A stretch of DNA of 64,000 bases from Ditibartonella choladocola (lineage in GTDB: Bacteria > Pseudomonadota > Alphaproteobacteria > Rhizobiales > Rhizobiaceae), in contig NZ_CP015625.1 of NCBI RefSeq assembly GCF_002007565.1, positions 1,798,001 to 1,862,000 on the forward strand, in the 5' to 3' direction. Of this stretch, positions 8,701-21,200 are shown piece after piece (position 1 is the first letter of the stretch; each line of letters starts with the position of its first letter). The translations under genes were made by a program, and so were the position numbers. A model generated the notes under the pieces. It did not search any database and had not been told where the DNA came from. It saw only the letters and a list, made by a program, of their open reading frames with translations.

Positions 8701-11700
8701 AGCATCCTTCGCTGTAAAGGTGAGTGTTGATCCTTTGCTATCACCTGCGTTAAAGGATGTCGGAGATGCGATAAAAGCGGAATTTCCTTTTCCCCCATCG
8801 ACTTTACCGGCGGTCAAAGTCACGGCCACATTGAGTGTTCCAACAGCAACAGAAGAAACCTTCGGTGTAATTTTATAAGTTCCCGCAAGTGTGCCTTTTA
8901 ATGTGGCTTTATAGGTGCCATCCGGTGACTCTTGAATTTCCGACAGAACAACCTTGTTCGTATCCGGCTTGTTACCGCCCCCGTCAACAATGTCAAAGGT
9001 AAGTTTGTTGCCTAATCCTGCAACAACATTGCCATAAAAATCCTGCGCCTTGAACGTCAAGGTCGATGAGGCTGCACCGTCCGCGACAATCGTGTACTGA
9101 TCGGCTTCAAAGGTCGAGCGGATTTCACCACCCTTGTCCTTTTCAACCGGTGTTCCAGCTGTCACACTGATTGTCGCCGACAGCTCTGCAAGCGTGTTGT
9201 TATCCTTTTTGGGTACAAACCTATATTGACCAATCTTTTTGCCCGTGACGACCGCTTTATACGTACCTGCGCCGGTCTTCGTTATTGTACCAATATCAAT
9301 GTCACTCCCGTCAGACGATGAAACAAAACTCAATTGTGAGGGGTCATAGTCTATCGGATTGCCAAACTTATCTTTGGCCACAAGAGTGAGCGTTGCATTC
9401 TGACCAGCTTCCATAGCCGGTTTGTCGAATTGAAAACTGGAATTGCCTTCTCCCGTATCGATCTCACCGGCGGTCAAAGTCACGGCCTCGTTGAGTGTTC
9501 CAACGGCAACAGAAGAAACCTTCGGTGTAATTTTATAAGTTCCGGCAAGCGTGCCTTTCAATGTGGCTACATAAATGCCGCTTTGAGCCGGTGTCTCTTG
9601 AATTTCCGACAGAACAACCTTGTTCGTATCCGGCTTGTTACCGCCTTCGTCAACAATGTCAAAGGCAAGTTTGTTGCCTAATTCTATGACGGGATTTTGA
9701 TTGGCATCCTTCGCTGTAAAGGTAAGCGTTGATTGTTCAGTTCCATTTGCTGGAATGGATTCCCGATCTGCTCTAAATTCCGAATTGCCTGCAAACACGT
9801 TACCGGCGGTCAATGTCACTTCCGCTTCAAGAGTTCCAACAGCAGCTCCCGAAACAAGCGGCTTTAACTTATAAGTTCCGACAAGCGTGCCTTTCAATGT
9901 GGCTTTATAAGTGCCATCCGGTGACTCTTGAATTTCCGACAAAATAACCTTGTTCGTATCCGGCTTGTTACCGCCCCCATCAACAATGTCAAAAGCAAGT
10001 TTGTTGCCTAATCCTGCAACAACATTGCCATAAGCATCCTTCGCTTTGAAGGTGAGTGTTGATTGTTCAGTTCCATCCGCTGAAATGGGTGTCTTATCTG
10101 CGCCAAAGCTGGAATTTCCTTTTCCTCCATCGACTTTACCGGCTGTCAGTGTCACGGCCACATTGAGTGTTCCAACAGCAACAGAAGAAACCTTCGGTGT
10201 AATTTTATAAGTTCCCGCAAGCGTGCCTTTTAATGTGGCTTTATAGGTGCCATCCGGTGACTCTTGAATTTCCGACAGAACAACCTTGTTCACATCCGGC
10301 TTGTTACCGCCCCCGTCAACAATATCAAAAGCAAGTTTGTTGCCTAATCCTGCAACAACATTGCCATAAAAATCCTGCGCCTTGAACGTCAAGGTCGATG
10401 AGGCTGCACCGTCCGCGACAATCGTGTACTGATCGGCTTCAAAGGTCGAGCGGATTTCACCACCCTTGTCCTTTTCAACCGGTGTTCCAGCTGTCACCTT
10501 GATTGTTGCCGACAGCTCTGCAAGCGTGTTGTTATCCTTTTTCGGTACAAACCTATATTGACCAATCTTTTTGCCCGTAACGACCGCTTTATACGTACCT
10601 GCGCCGGCCTTCGTTATTGTACCAATATCAATGTCGCTCCCGTCAGACGATGAAACAAAACTCAATTGTGAAGGGTCATAGTCTATCGGATTGCCAAACT
10701 TATCTTTGGCCACAAGAGTAAGCGTTGCATTCTGACCAGCTACAATAGTCTGGTGGTCGAATTGAAAGCTGGAATTGCCTTCTCCCGTATCGATCTCACC
10801 GGCGGTCAAAGTCACGGCCTCGTTGAGTGTTCCAACGGCAACAGAAGAAACCTTCGGTGTAATTTTATAAGTTCCGGCAAGCGTGCCTTTCAATGTGGCT
10901 ACATAAATGCCGCTTTGAGCCGGTGTCTCTTGAATTTCCGACAGAACAACCTTGTTCGTATCCGGCTTGTTACCGCCTTCGTCAACAATGTCAAAGGCAA
11001 GTTTGTTTCCTAATTCTGTGACGGGATTTTGATTGGCATCCTTCGCTGTAAAGGTAAGCGTTGATTGTTCAGTTCCATTTGCTGGAATGGATGCCTGATC
11101 TGCGCTAAATTCCGAATTGCCTGCAAACACGTTACCGGCGGTCAATCTCACTTCCGCTTCAAGAGTTCCAACAGCAGCTCCCGAAACAAGCGGCTTTAAC
11201 TTATAAGTTCCGACAAGCGTGCCTTTCAATGTGGCTTTATAAGTGCCATCCGGTGACTCTTGAATTTCCGACAAAATAACCTTGTTCGTATCCGGCTTGT
11301 TACCGCCCCCATCAACAATGTCAAAAGCAAGTTCGTTGCCTAATCCTGCAACAACATTGCCATAAGCATCCTTCGCTTTGAAGGTGAGTGTTGATTGTTC
11401 AGTTCCATCCGCTGAAATGGGTGTCTTATCTGCGCCAAAGCTGGAATTTCCTTTTCCTCCATCGACTTTACCGGCGGTCAATGTCACGGCCACATTGAGT
11501 GTTCCAACAGCAACAGAAGAAACCTTCGGTGTAATTTTATAAGTTCCCGCAAGCGTACCTTTTAATGTGGCTGTATAGGTGCCATCCGGTGACTCTTGAA
11601 TTTCCGACAGAACAACCTTGTTCGTATCCGGCTTGTTACCGCCCCCGTCAACAATGTCAAAGGTAAGGTCATTGCCTAATCCTGCAACAACATTGCCATA

Positions 11701-13563
11701 AAAATCCTGCGCCTTGAACGTCAAGGTCGATGAGGCTGCACCGTCCGCGACAATCGTGTACTGATCGGCTTCAAAGGTCGAGCGGATTTCACCACCCTTG
11801 TCCTTTTCAACCGGTGTTCCAGCTGTCACCTTGATTGTTGCCGACAGCTCTGCAAGCGTGTTGTTATCCTTTTTCGGTACAAACCTATATTGACCAATCT
11901 TTTTGCCCGTAACGACCGCTTTATACGTACCTGCGCCGGTCTTCGTTATTGTACCAATATCAATGGCGCTCCCGTCAGACGATGAAACAAAACTCAATTG
12001 TGAAGGGTCATAGTCTATCGGATTGCCAAACTTATCTTTGGCCACAAGAGTGAGCGTTGCATTCTGACCAGCTACAATAGTCTGGTTGTCGAATTGAAAG
12101 CTGGAATTGCCTTCTCCCGTATCGATCTCACCGGCGGTCAAAGTCACGGCCTCGTTGAGTGTTCCGACAGCAACAGAAGAAACCTTCGGTGTAATTTTAT
12201 AAGTTCCGGCAAGCGTGCCTTTCAATGTGGCTTTATAAGTGCCATCCGGTGACTCTTGAATTTTCGACAGATTAACGGCACGACCAGTTGTATCTATCTC
12301 CCTGTTATCTTTGTCCGTTACAACAAATTTCAACTTGTTACCAAGCTCGGTGATTATCTCACCATTGGCATCCTTCGGTTTAAACGTCACTATAGAGGCT
12401 TCAGCATCGTTTGCCTTTATCGTTTTCGATGATACCCAGAACTCCGAACTGTTTGCATCAACCAATGCAGCTTTCAAAGTTACCTGTACTTTGAGAGCTC
12501 CGACAGCAACAGAAGAAACCTCCGGTTTTATCGTATAAATTCCCGCAAGCGTGCCTTGCAATGTGGCTACATAAATGCCGCTTTGAGCCGGTGTCTCCTG
12601 AACGGTCGATAGTCTGACCTTTTCCTCTTGCGGTCTGGAGCCGTTTTTGTCCGTTAAAGAAAATCTCAGTTTTCCACCAAGACCGGTGATAATATTGCCG
12701 TTTTCGTCTTTCGCCGTAAATTTCAATGTTGATGTTGCAACATCATCTGCCGGTATCGATGCAGGCTGCGCCTCGAAGGTTGAATTGCCTTCCCCGTCCT
12801 TCGGCATATCTCCGGCAACAAAGCTTACAGGATTGGCTGAAACAATATTGTCACTATTCTGGACATGGGCACTCACTTTAATATTGCTGACCGCTTTTTT
12901 CTTGCTGGTCAGACGTATGATAGCAACGCCCTGTTCGTCGGTTGTGCTCGTAATTTCAGAAGCACTGCGTGTCAGAAGAGAACCCGCTCTGCTTGAACTT
13001 CGCCCCTCGACAACCGATAAAACAACATTGTCTCCCTTGTCTTGCGACCAGATGATCGTTGCATCGGCAACCGCTTTCCCCTCATCATCCTGTGCCGTTG
13101 CCTTGAAATCAAAATAATTGGTTCCGTTTGCCACTTTGCTTGTTTCATTACCTACAATGGCAACATTGATGACATGAGCCGCTGCTTTGGCCGCAACAAT
13201 AACCTTGGCCGACGCAATATTCTGCCCTTCAACTGACGGTGTCAGAATTAATGTTTCATCATCCTTGCCCGCCGTTACTGTGATTTCATAAATGCCTTCG
13301 CCAACCCGCTTGAAGGATGGATCAACCCTGGCTGTCTTTTTCCCTGTTACCGTGAGCGCTATATCTTTAACATCAGCATCATAAGGCGTTCCCTGCGTTG
13401 TCTTCAGCGACAAAGTCAACACAACATTCGACACATTGTCGGCCGGCAATGTTGTTTCCGACGGTGTGAATGTGCTGCCGGTTCCATCTATTTTCGGGGG
13501 ATTGACCGTGACTATCGTTGTCGCCGTCTTCGAGCTGTTGCCCTTGACATCTTTCGCGACTGC
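5779..13563 (-). pseudogene. Orphaned Ig-like passenger of a giant inverse autotransporter, cut off by an in-frame stop
   Basis: About 2594 codons open in the same frame as the barrel gene directly upstream but separated from it by one TAA (13564-13566). The first codons after the stop (A-V-A-K-D-V-K-G-N) match the paralogue at the same place, so this is the natural continuation of that protein. It encodes roughly 23 bacterial Ig-like (Big/invasin-type) domains of 100-115 aa, including a threefold repeat of a four-domain block, and ends in more diverged domains with aromatic-rich strands. No start codon with a ribosome-binding site is seen near its beginning; the TTG at 13449 is an unlikely start. 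No further stop occurs over 7.8 kb, so the disruption is recent, a sequence error, or bypassed. Confidence 0.75.
8106..12101 (-). repeat. Threefold 1332-bp (444-aa) higher-order repeat
   Basis: Identical landmarks recur exactly 1332 bp apart, for example the words at 9121, 10453 and 11785, and those at 9437, 10769 and 12101. Each block holds four Ig-like domains, recognisable by their first strands: FQFD, STFEADQYTIVADG, then an SSFGADKTPISADG or SAFIASPTSF domain, then SEFxADxxSIPANG. Sequence differences among the blocks are few. Confidence 0.85.
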
Positions 13564-15081
13564 TTACACCGTATAGCGGTTATCACCATTTTGCCGGTAA
13601 CGGGGAAGAACGACCGAATAATCGCTGACACCGCTTCCCTGAACAATCTTGCCGCCTGCTGCGATCAGGCTTGCTGCCATCACACTGACGCTTGCAACAT
13701 CATGCTTGGATTTAACCGATATGCCAAGTGAATAAGTCTCGTTATAAAAGCCCGTAATGCCGCCAACCATATAAAGCTTGATGACTTCCTGCTTCTTATA
13801 TTCAAGAACAATGTCGTTATTACGGTCAACCAGATCATATCTGCTTCCCGCAAGTGTGCGCATATCCCCGACCGCATCAGGATCAAGCTGCTTCGACAGC
13901 GGAACACCAAAACGATAATTGACCTGAAAGCCTAAACGTGTATCATCCTTGCCACTCGCACCTTGCCGGTGGTCTACATTGAATGTCACAAGCGGTACCG
14001 GTGTATAATTGGCTCCGAACGTAACCGCATAAGGGTTCTTCTGCCGTTCGCTCTTTCCAAAAAGCCCGACCTCGTTGCCATAATATTGCTCGAAGTTCAG
14101 CTTCATTCCAAGCTTCGGATAGGATGGCAGATAACCTTCCGCACGAATATCCCAGCCATTGGCCGGACGTTCATAATAATCATCCACATCAGGAGAGGTT
14201 CGCCAATCCGATAACCGGTAATAGGCATTCATGCCCAATTTGAGATAATCGCGCCAATATTCGACACCAATTCCCATACGCGAATGCGAACGGGAAATGT
14301 CATAATCCCAAAACGCATTGCCGCCCAACATATAATCCTGTGTGAAATAACGATAGCCAAAACCCAGATTGCTCTGGGTGCGATCATCCGTGCGATGAAT
14401 GGAGGTTTGTGTAAAAACAAGACTGTTGCCTTTGTCATAAACCGGCAACAACATCTCGAATTGCGAATTTTTTAATGAAAAGCCATCATCAACATTCAAC
14501 TGGATGCGGGACGTGCCGAACTGGTTGAACCAGCGATTGATCTCTCCATTGGCCTTACCCGAAAAATATCCTTTGGCCATATTTTCCAGTTCGCTGCTAT
14601 GACCACCATTGGAAAGAAATTGCCCTGCCCTTGTTGCCAGCGAACTGATTGCACTATCCTGCGAGGATCCCGTTTCGAGATAATGCGCCATGTCATCAGA
14701 AACCGGTGACAGCGGAACATAAACCGTATCCCCCACCGTTACCTTGTCAAAACCGTTCTTGAAAAACCGATCCTGATTGAGACGGCGCAACCCCTCAACA
14801 CTCAAATTATAGCGCTTGGCAACGCTATCAAGCGTATCGCCGGACACCAGCACATAGGCGCGTGTCATGATCGGCGAGCTATAGCCATCAAGCGAGGCGC
14901 TTGCACCATCATCCTTCTGCCCGAATAGACTGTTGTCAGCGGCATAGCGTTCACTTCCCGAGTCTCTTTGCGCAGCCTGCGCTGGCATAACCATCGCCAG
15001 AAAGGTTGAGCATACGTAGAGGATAATCATCAACCACGACACAGCCTTTGATACAAAGGTGCTCAAAAAGTTACTGCACAT
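13564..15081 (-). CDS. Inverse autotransporter barrel protein (LysM plus intimin/invasin-type beta domain), truncated by in-frame TAA
   Basis: 505 aa from the ATG at 15081, chosen because MCSNFLSTF aligns with the start of the intact paralogue and a GGGGA ribosome-binding site lies 10 nt upstream; the frame is open further, to 15192. Order: signal peptide ending near PAQAAQ, LysM domain (YVLVSGDTLDSVAKRYNLS to GDTVYVPL) for peptidoglycan binding, then the 12-strand inverse autotransporter barrel up to the family motif LAGSRYDLVDRNND. The known role of this domain is to insert in the outer membrane and export a C-terminal passenger. Here the protein ends at RYTV just after the barrel, where the paralogue continues into Ig-like domains. 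It may be a barrel-only product or the 5' part of a disrupted 3.1-kaa adhesin. Confidence 0.85.
   Translation of the reverse strand: MCSNFLSTFVSKAVSWLMIILYVCSTFLAMVMPAQAAQRDSGSERYAADNSLFGQKDDGASASLDGYSSPIMTRAYVLVSGDTLDSVAKRYNLSVEGLRRLNQDRFFKNGFDKVTVGDTVYVPLSPVSDDMAHYLETGSSQDSAISSLATRAGQFLSNGGHSSELENMAKGYFSGKANGEINRWFNQFGTSRIQLNVDDGFSLKNSQFEMLLPVYDKGNSLVFTQTSIHRTDDRTQSNLGFGYRYFTQDYMLGGNAFWDYDISRSHSRMGIGVEYWRDYLKLGMNAYYRLSDWRTSPDVDDYYERPANGWDIRAEGYLPSYPKLGMKLNFEQYYGNEVGLFGKSERQKNPYAVTFGANYTPVPLVTFNVDHRQGASGKDDTRLGFQVNYRFGVPLSKQLDPDAVGDMRTLAGSRYDLVDRNNDIVLEYKKQEVIKLYMVGGITGFYNETYSLGISVKSKHDVASVSVMAASLIAAGGKIVQGSGVSDYSVVLPRYRQNGDNRYTV
13604..14876 (-). repeat. Barrel-encoding duplicated segment, copy A
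   Basis: This 1273-bp stretch is nearly identical to 23682-24954, at a constant offset of 10,078 bp with only scattered substitutions. Identity falls off sharply on both sides, in the signal-peptide-proximal region and at the barrel/passenger junction. Confidence 0.9.
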
Positions 15082-15167
15082 AGACACGGCATCCCCACAT
15101 TTCTTGCATGAATGAGTTAAAATCATTCTTTTGAGAGAGTAGTTTGCAGGGTCGTGCAACCCGCTCT

Positions 15168-15209
15168 CCGATGGGTGTGCAGACAAGGTCACGTCTGCAC
15201 ATCCATCGG
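15168..15209. terminator. Strong 17-bp inverted repeat between the two adhesin genes
   Basis: Left arm 15168-15184 and right arm 15193-15209 pair over 17 positions with a single mismatch and an 8-nt loop. It lies after the stop of the upstream adhesin gene and before the start of the downstream one. T-rich sequence follows only on the plus strand, so on the gene strand it may act as a leader structure or RNA stabiliser rather than a classical terminator. Confidence 0.55.
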
Positions 15210-15232
15210 CTTCGTTTTAAAGCTGCATCAAC

Positions 15233-18200
15233 TTAGTTATGAATCGTGCCATCCCCAGAACTAGTGCCGCCGAGGCCATATTCTGAGGATTCTACAGCAC
15301 TCGACCACCCCGGCATTTTTAATGTCGCTTTTAACCCGCTTACGCTCGATGAGGTTCCCGCCTTGTTATAGTACCACTTTACATATTCCCCGTTACCATT
15401 ATCAGTCCAAGATCCTTGAGGCGTCCCCCTTGGAACGGTGACCGCTGCATCAAGCGACGAACTCATGCCGGTAATTGGTTGATTTAACCCATCCCTAAGT
15501 TTTACCGTTACAACCATCCGCTCGTTTTTATCATAGTAACTTTTATCAAGACTGATGGATGAATATGTTTGAGTTGCGTTCACGGAATAAATTTTATATT
15601 TCCCGGAATAATTAGCACCACTCCAATTCGATAACTTCAATGTTGCTTGTAAGTCACTGCCTACTTGATTGGCTTTATAGTAACGCAGATATTTTCCATC
15701 GCCCATATCAGTCCATGTCCAATTTCCTGAATCACTATTTGGCACCGTCACAGCTCCACCTGCGCCAAGTAACGCGCTTTTTCCGGTCAGCGGTTGATTT
15801 GCACTATTCCTAAGAGTGACGGTAACGCTTATTTGGGCATCCGCCTCATTGCCGCTATCTATAGGATATTGTTCTTTATCAACACTGATGGATGAATATG
15901 TTTGACTTGGGTTCACGGAAGAAACTTTATATTTTCCGGAATAATTAGCACCACTCCAATTCGATAACTTCAATGTCGCTTGTAAATCACTACCTACTTG
16001 ATTGGCTTTATAGTAACGCAGATAGGTTCCATCGCCCATATCAGTCCATGTCCAATTTCCTGAATCACTATTTGGCACCGTCACAGCTCCACCTGCGTCA
16101 AGTAAAGCGCTTTTTCCGGTCAACGGTTGATCTACGCTATTCTTAAGAGTGACAGTAACGCTTATTCGGGCATCCGCCTCATTGCCACTATCTATAGGAT
16201 ATTCATCTTTATCAACACTGATAGAAGAATAGTTTTGTGCCGGATTATTATCCGCTGTCAATGCCACGTCGACTGCGAGGCTGCCGACAGCTTTGCCATT
16301 GAATTTCGGCGTTATCGTATAGACATTGGCAAGCGTGCCTTTGAAACTTGCCGTATAGACACCGCTTGAACCTTCCTCGTTAATGGCAGTCAACGTCACC
16401 TTGCCGCTTTCAGGAGCGGAACCGCCCTTGATCACAACATCAAAAACAAGCTTGTCCTTGATACCGGAGACCGGGACGCCATCCTCGTCCTGAGCCGTAA
16501 AGGTCAATGTCGAGCTTTGCTTATTGTTTGCGATGATCGAGAGTGGAACGGCTTTGAATGTTGAACGCACGTTACCGTCGCCATCCTTGTCAACAGGAAC
16601 ACCGGCTGTCAATGCCACGTCGACTGCGAGGCTGCCGACAGCTTTGCCATTGAATTTCGGCGTTATCGTATAGACATTGGCAAGCGTGCCTTTGAAACTT
16701 GCCGTATAGACACCGCTTGAACCTTCCTCGTTAATGGCAGTCAACGTCACCTTGCCGCTTTCAGGAGCGGAACCGCCCTTGATCACAACATCAAAAACAA
16801 GCTTGTCCTTGATACCGGAGACCGGGACGCCATCCTCGTCCTGAGCCGTAAAGGTCAATGTCGAGCTTTGCTTATTGTTTGCGATGATCGAGAGTGGAAC
16901 GGCTTTGAATGTTGAACGCACGTTACCGTCGCCATCCTTGTCAACAGGAACACCGGCTGTCAATGCCACGTCGACTGCGAGGCTGCCGACAGCTTTGCCA
17001 TTGAATTTCGGCGTTATCGTATAGACATTGGCAAGCGTGCCTTTGAAACTTGCCGTATAGACACCGCTTGAACCTTCCTCGTTAATGGCAGTCAACGTCA
17101 CCTTGCCGCTTTCAGGAGCGGAACCGCCCTTGATCACAACATCAAAAACAAGCTTGTCCTTGATACCGGAGACCGGGTTGCCATTCTCGTCCTGAGCCGT
17201 AAAGGTCAATGTCGAGCTTTGCTTATTGTTTGCGATGATCGAGAGTGGAACGGCTTTGAATGTTGAACGCACGTTACCGTCGCCATCCTTGTCAACAGGA
17301 ACACCGGCTGTCAATGCCACGTCGACTGCGAGGCTGCCGACAGCTTTGCCATTGAATTTCGGCGTTATCGTATAGACATTGGCAAGCGTGCCTTTGAAAC
17401 TTGCCGTATAGACACCGCTTGAACCTTCCTCGTTAATGGCAGTCAACGTCACCTTGCCGCTTTCAGGAGCGGAACCGCCCTTGATCACAACATCAAAAAC
17501 AAGCTTGTCCTTGATACCGGAGACCGGGACGCCATCCTCGTCCTGAGCCGTAAAGGTCAATGTCGAGCTTTGCTTATTGTTTGCGATGATCGAGAGTGGA
17601 ACGGCTTTGAATGTTGAACGCACGTTACCGTCGCCATCCTTGTCAACAGGAACACCGGCTGTCAATGCCACGTCGACTGCGAGGCTGCCGACAGCTTTGC
17701 CATTGAATTTCGGCGTTATCGTATAGACATTGGCAAGCGTGCCTTTGAAACTTGCCGTATAGACACCGCTTGAACCTTCCTCGTTAATGGCAGTCAACGT
17801 CACCTTGCCGCTTTCAGGAGCGGAACCGCCCTTGATCACAACATCAAAAACAAGCTTGTCCTTGATACCGGAGACCGGGACGCCATCCTCGTCCTGAGCC
17901 GTAAAGGTCAATGTCGAGCTTTGCTTATTGTTTGCGATGATCGAGAGTGGAACGGCTTTGAATGTTGAACGCACGTTACCGTCGCCATCCTTGTCAACAG
18001 GAACACCGGCTGTCAATGCCACGTCGACTGCGAGGCTGCCGACAGCTTTGCCATTGAATTTCGGCGTTATCGTATAGACATTGGCAAGCGTGCCTTTGAA
18101 ACTTGCCGTATAGACACCGCTTGAACCTTCCTCGTTAATGGCAGTCAACGTCACCTTGCCGCTTTCAGGAGCGGAACCGCCCTTGATCACAACATCAAAA

Positions 18201-21200
18201 ACAAGCTTGTCCTTGATACCGGAGACCGGGACGCCATCCTCGTCCTGAGCCGTAAAGGTCAATGTCGAGCTTTGCTTATTGTTTGCGATGATCGAGAGTG
18301 GAACGGCTTTGAATGTTGAACGCACGTTACCGTCGCCATCCTTGTCAACAGGAACACCGGCTGTCAATGCCACGTCGACTGCGAGGCTGCCGACAGCTTT
18401 GCCATTGAATTTCGGCGTTATCGTATAGACATTGGCAAGCGTGCCTTTGAAACTTGCCGTATAGACACCGCTTGAACCTTCCTCGTTAATGGCAGTCAAC
18501 GTCACCTTGCCGCTTTCAGGAGCGGAACCGCCCTTGATCACAACATCAAAAACAAGCTTGTCCTTGATACCGGAGACCGGGACGCCATCCTCGTCCTGAG
18601 CCGTAAAGGTCAATGTCGAGCTTTGCTTATTGTTTGCGATGATCGAGAGTGGAACGGCTTTGAATGTTGAACGCACGTTACCGTCGCCATCCTTGTCAAC
18701 AGGAACACCGGCTGTCAATGCCACGTCGACTGCGAGGCTGCCGACAGCTTTGCCATTGAATTTCGGCGTTATCGTATAGACATTGGCAAGCGTGCCTTTG
18801 AAACTTGCCGTATAGACACCGCTTGAACCTTCCTCGTTAATGGCAGTCAACGTCACCTTGCCGCTTTCAGGAGCGGAACCGCCCTTGATCACAACATCAA
18901 AAACAAGCTTGTCCTTGATACCGGAGACCGGGACGCCATCCTCGTCCTGAGCCGTAAAGGTCAATGTCGAGCTTTGCTTATTGTTTGCGATGATCGAGAG
19001 TGGAACGGCTTTGAATGTTGAACGCACGTTACCGTCGCCATCCTTGTCAACAGGAACACCGGCTGTCAATGCCACGTCGACTGCGAGGCTGCCGACAGCT
19101 TTGCCATTGAATTTCGGCGTTATCGTATAGACATTGGCAAGCGTGCCTTTGAAACTTGCCGTATAGACACCGCTTGAACCTTCCTCGTTAATGGCAGTCA
19201 ACGTCACCTTGCCGCTTTCAGGAGCGGAACCGCCCTTGATCACAACATCAAAAACAAGCTTGTCCTTGATACCGGAGACCGGGACGCCATCCTCGTCCTG
19301 AGCCGTAAAGGTCAATGTCGAGCTTTGCTTATTGTTTGCGATGATCGAGAGTGGAACGGCTTTGAATGTTGAACGCACGTTACCGTCGCCATCCTTGTCA
19401 ACAGGAACACCGGCTGTCAATGCCACGTCGACTGCGAGGCTGCCGACAGCTTTGCCATTGAATTTCGGCGTTATCGTATAGACATTGGCAAGCGTGCCTT
19501 TGAAACTTGCCGTATAGACACCGCTTGAACCTTCCTCGTTAATGGCAGTCAACGTCACCTTGCCGCTTTCAGGAGCGGAACCGCCCTTGATCACAACATC
19601 AAAAACAAGCTTGTCCTTGATACCGGAGACCGGGACGCCATCCTCGTCCTGAGCCGTAAAGGTCAATGTCGAGCTTTGCTTATTGTTTGCGATGATCGAG
19701 AGTGGAACGGCTTTGAATGTTGAACGCACGTTACCGTCGCCATCCTTGTCAACAGGAACACCGGCTGTCAATGCCACGTCGACTGCGAGGCTGCCGACAG
19801 CTTTGCCATTGAATTTCGGCGTTATCGTATAGACATTGGCAAGCGTGCCTTTGAAACTTGCCGTATAGACACCGCTTGAACCTTCCTCGTTAATGGCAGT
19901 CAACGTCACCTTGCCGCTTTCAGGAGCGGAACCGCCCTTGATCACAACATCAAAAACAAGCTTGTCCTTGATACCGGAGACCGGGACGCCATCCTCGTCC
20001 TGAGCCGTAAAGGTCAATGTCGAGCTTTGCTTATTGTTTGCGATGATCGAGAGTGGAACGGCTTTGAATGTTGAACGCACGTTACCGTCGCCATCCTTGT
20101 CAACAGGAACACCGGCTGTCAATGCCACGTCGACTGCGAGGCTGCCGACAGCTTTGCCATTGAATTTCGGCGTTATCGTATAGACATTGGCAAGCGTGCC
20201 TTTGAAACTTGCCGTATAGACACCGCTTGAACCTTCCTCGTTAATGGCAGTCAACGTCACCTTGCCGCTTTCAGGAGCGGAACCGCCCTTGATCACAACA
20301 TCAAAAACAAGCTTGTCCTTGATACCGGAGACCGGGACGCCATCCTCGTCCTGAGCCGTAAAGGTCAATGTCGAGCTTTGCTTATTGTTTGCGATGATCG
20401 AGAGTGGAACGGCTTTGAATGTTGAACGCACGTTACCGTCGCCATCCTTGTCAACAGGAACACCGGCTGTCAATGCCACGTCGACTGCGAGGCTGCCGAC
20501 AGCTTTGCCATTGAATTTCGGCGTTATCGTATAGACATTGGCAAGCGTGCCTTTGAAACTTGCCGTATAGACACCGCTTGAACCTTCCTCGTTAATGGCA
20601 GTCAACGTCACCTTGCCGCTTTCAGGAGCGGAACCGCCCTTGATCACAACATCAAAAACAAGCTTGTCCTTGATACCGGAGACCGGGACGCCATCCTCGT
20701 CCTGAGCCGTAAAGGTCAATGTCGAGCTTTGCTTATTGTTTGCGATGATCGAGAGTGGAACGGCTTTGAATGTTGAACGCACGTTACCGTCGCCATCCTT
20801 GTCAACAGGAACACCGGCTGTCAATGCCACGTCGACTGCGAGGCTGCCGACAGCTTTGCCATTGAATTTCGGCGTTATCGTATAGACATTGGCAAGCGTG
20901 CCTTTGAAACTTGCCGTATAGACACCGCTTGAACCTTCCTCGTTAATGGCAGTCAACGTCACCTTGCCGCTTTCAGGAGCGGAACCGCCCTTGATCACAA
21001 CATCAAAAACAAGCTTGTCCTTGATACCGGAGACCGGGACGCCATCCTCGTCCTGAGCCGTAAAGGTCAATGTCGAGCTTTGCTTATTGTTTGCGATGAT
21101 CGAGAGTGGAACGGCTTTGAATGTTGAACGCACGTTACCGTCGCCATCCTTGTCAACAGGAACACCGGCTGTCAATGCCACGTCGACTGCGAGGCTGCCG

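Noticed and set aside
13449-13449. TTG as start codon of an independent 2556-aa protein
   Set aside because: No ribosome-binding site or signal peptide, and the homologous region lies inside the paralogue; the open frame simply continues the barrel gene past a stop.
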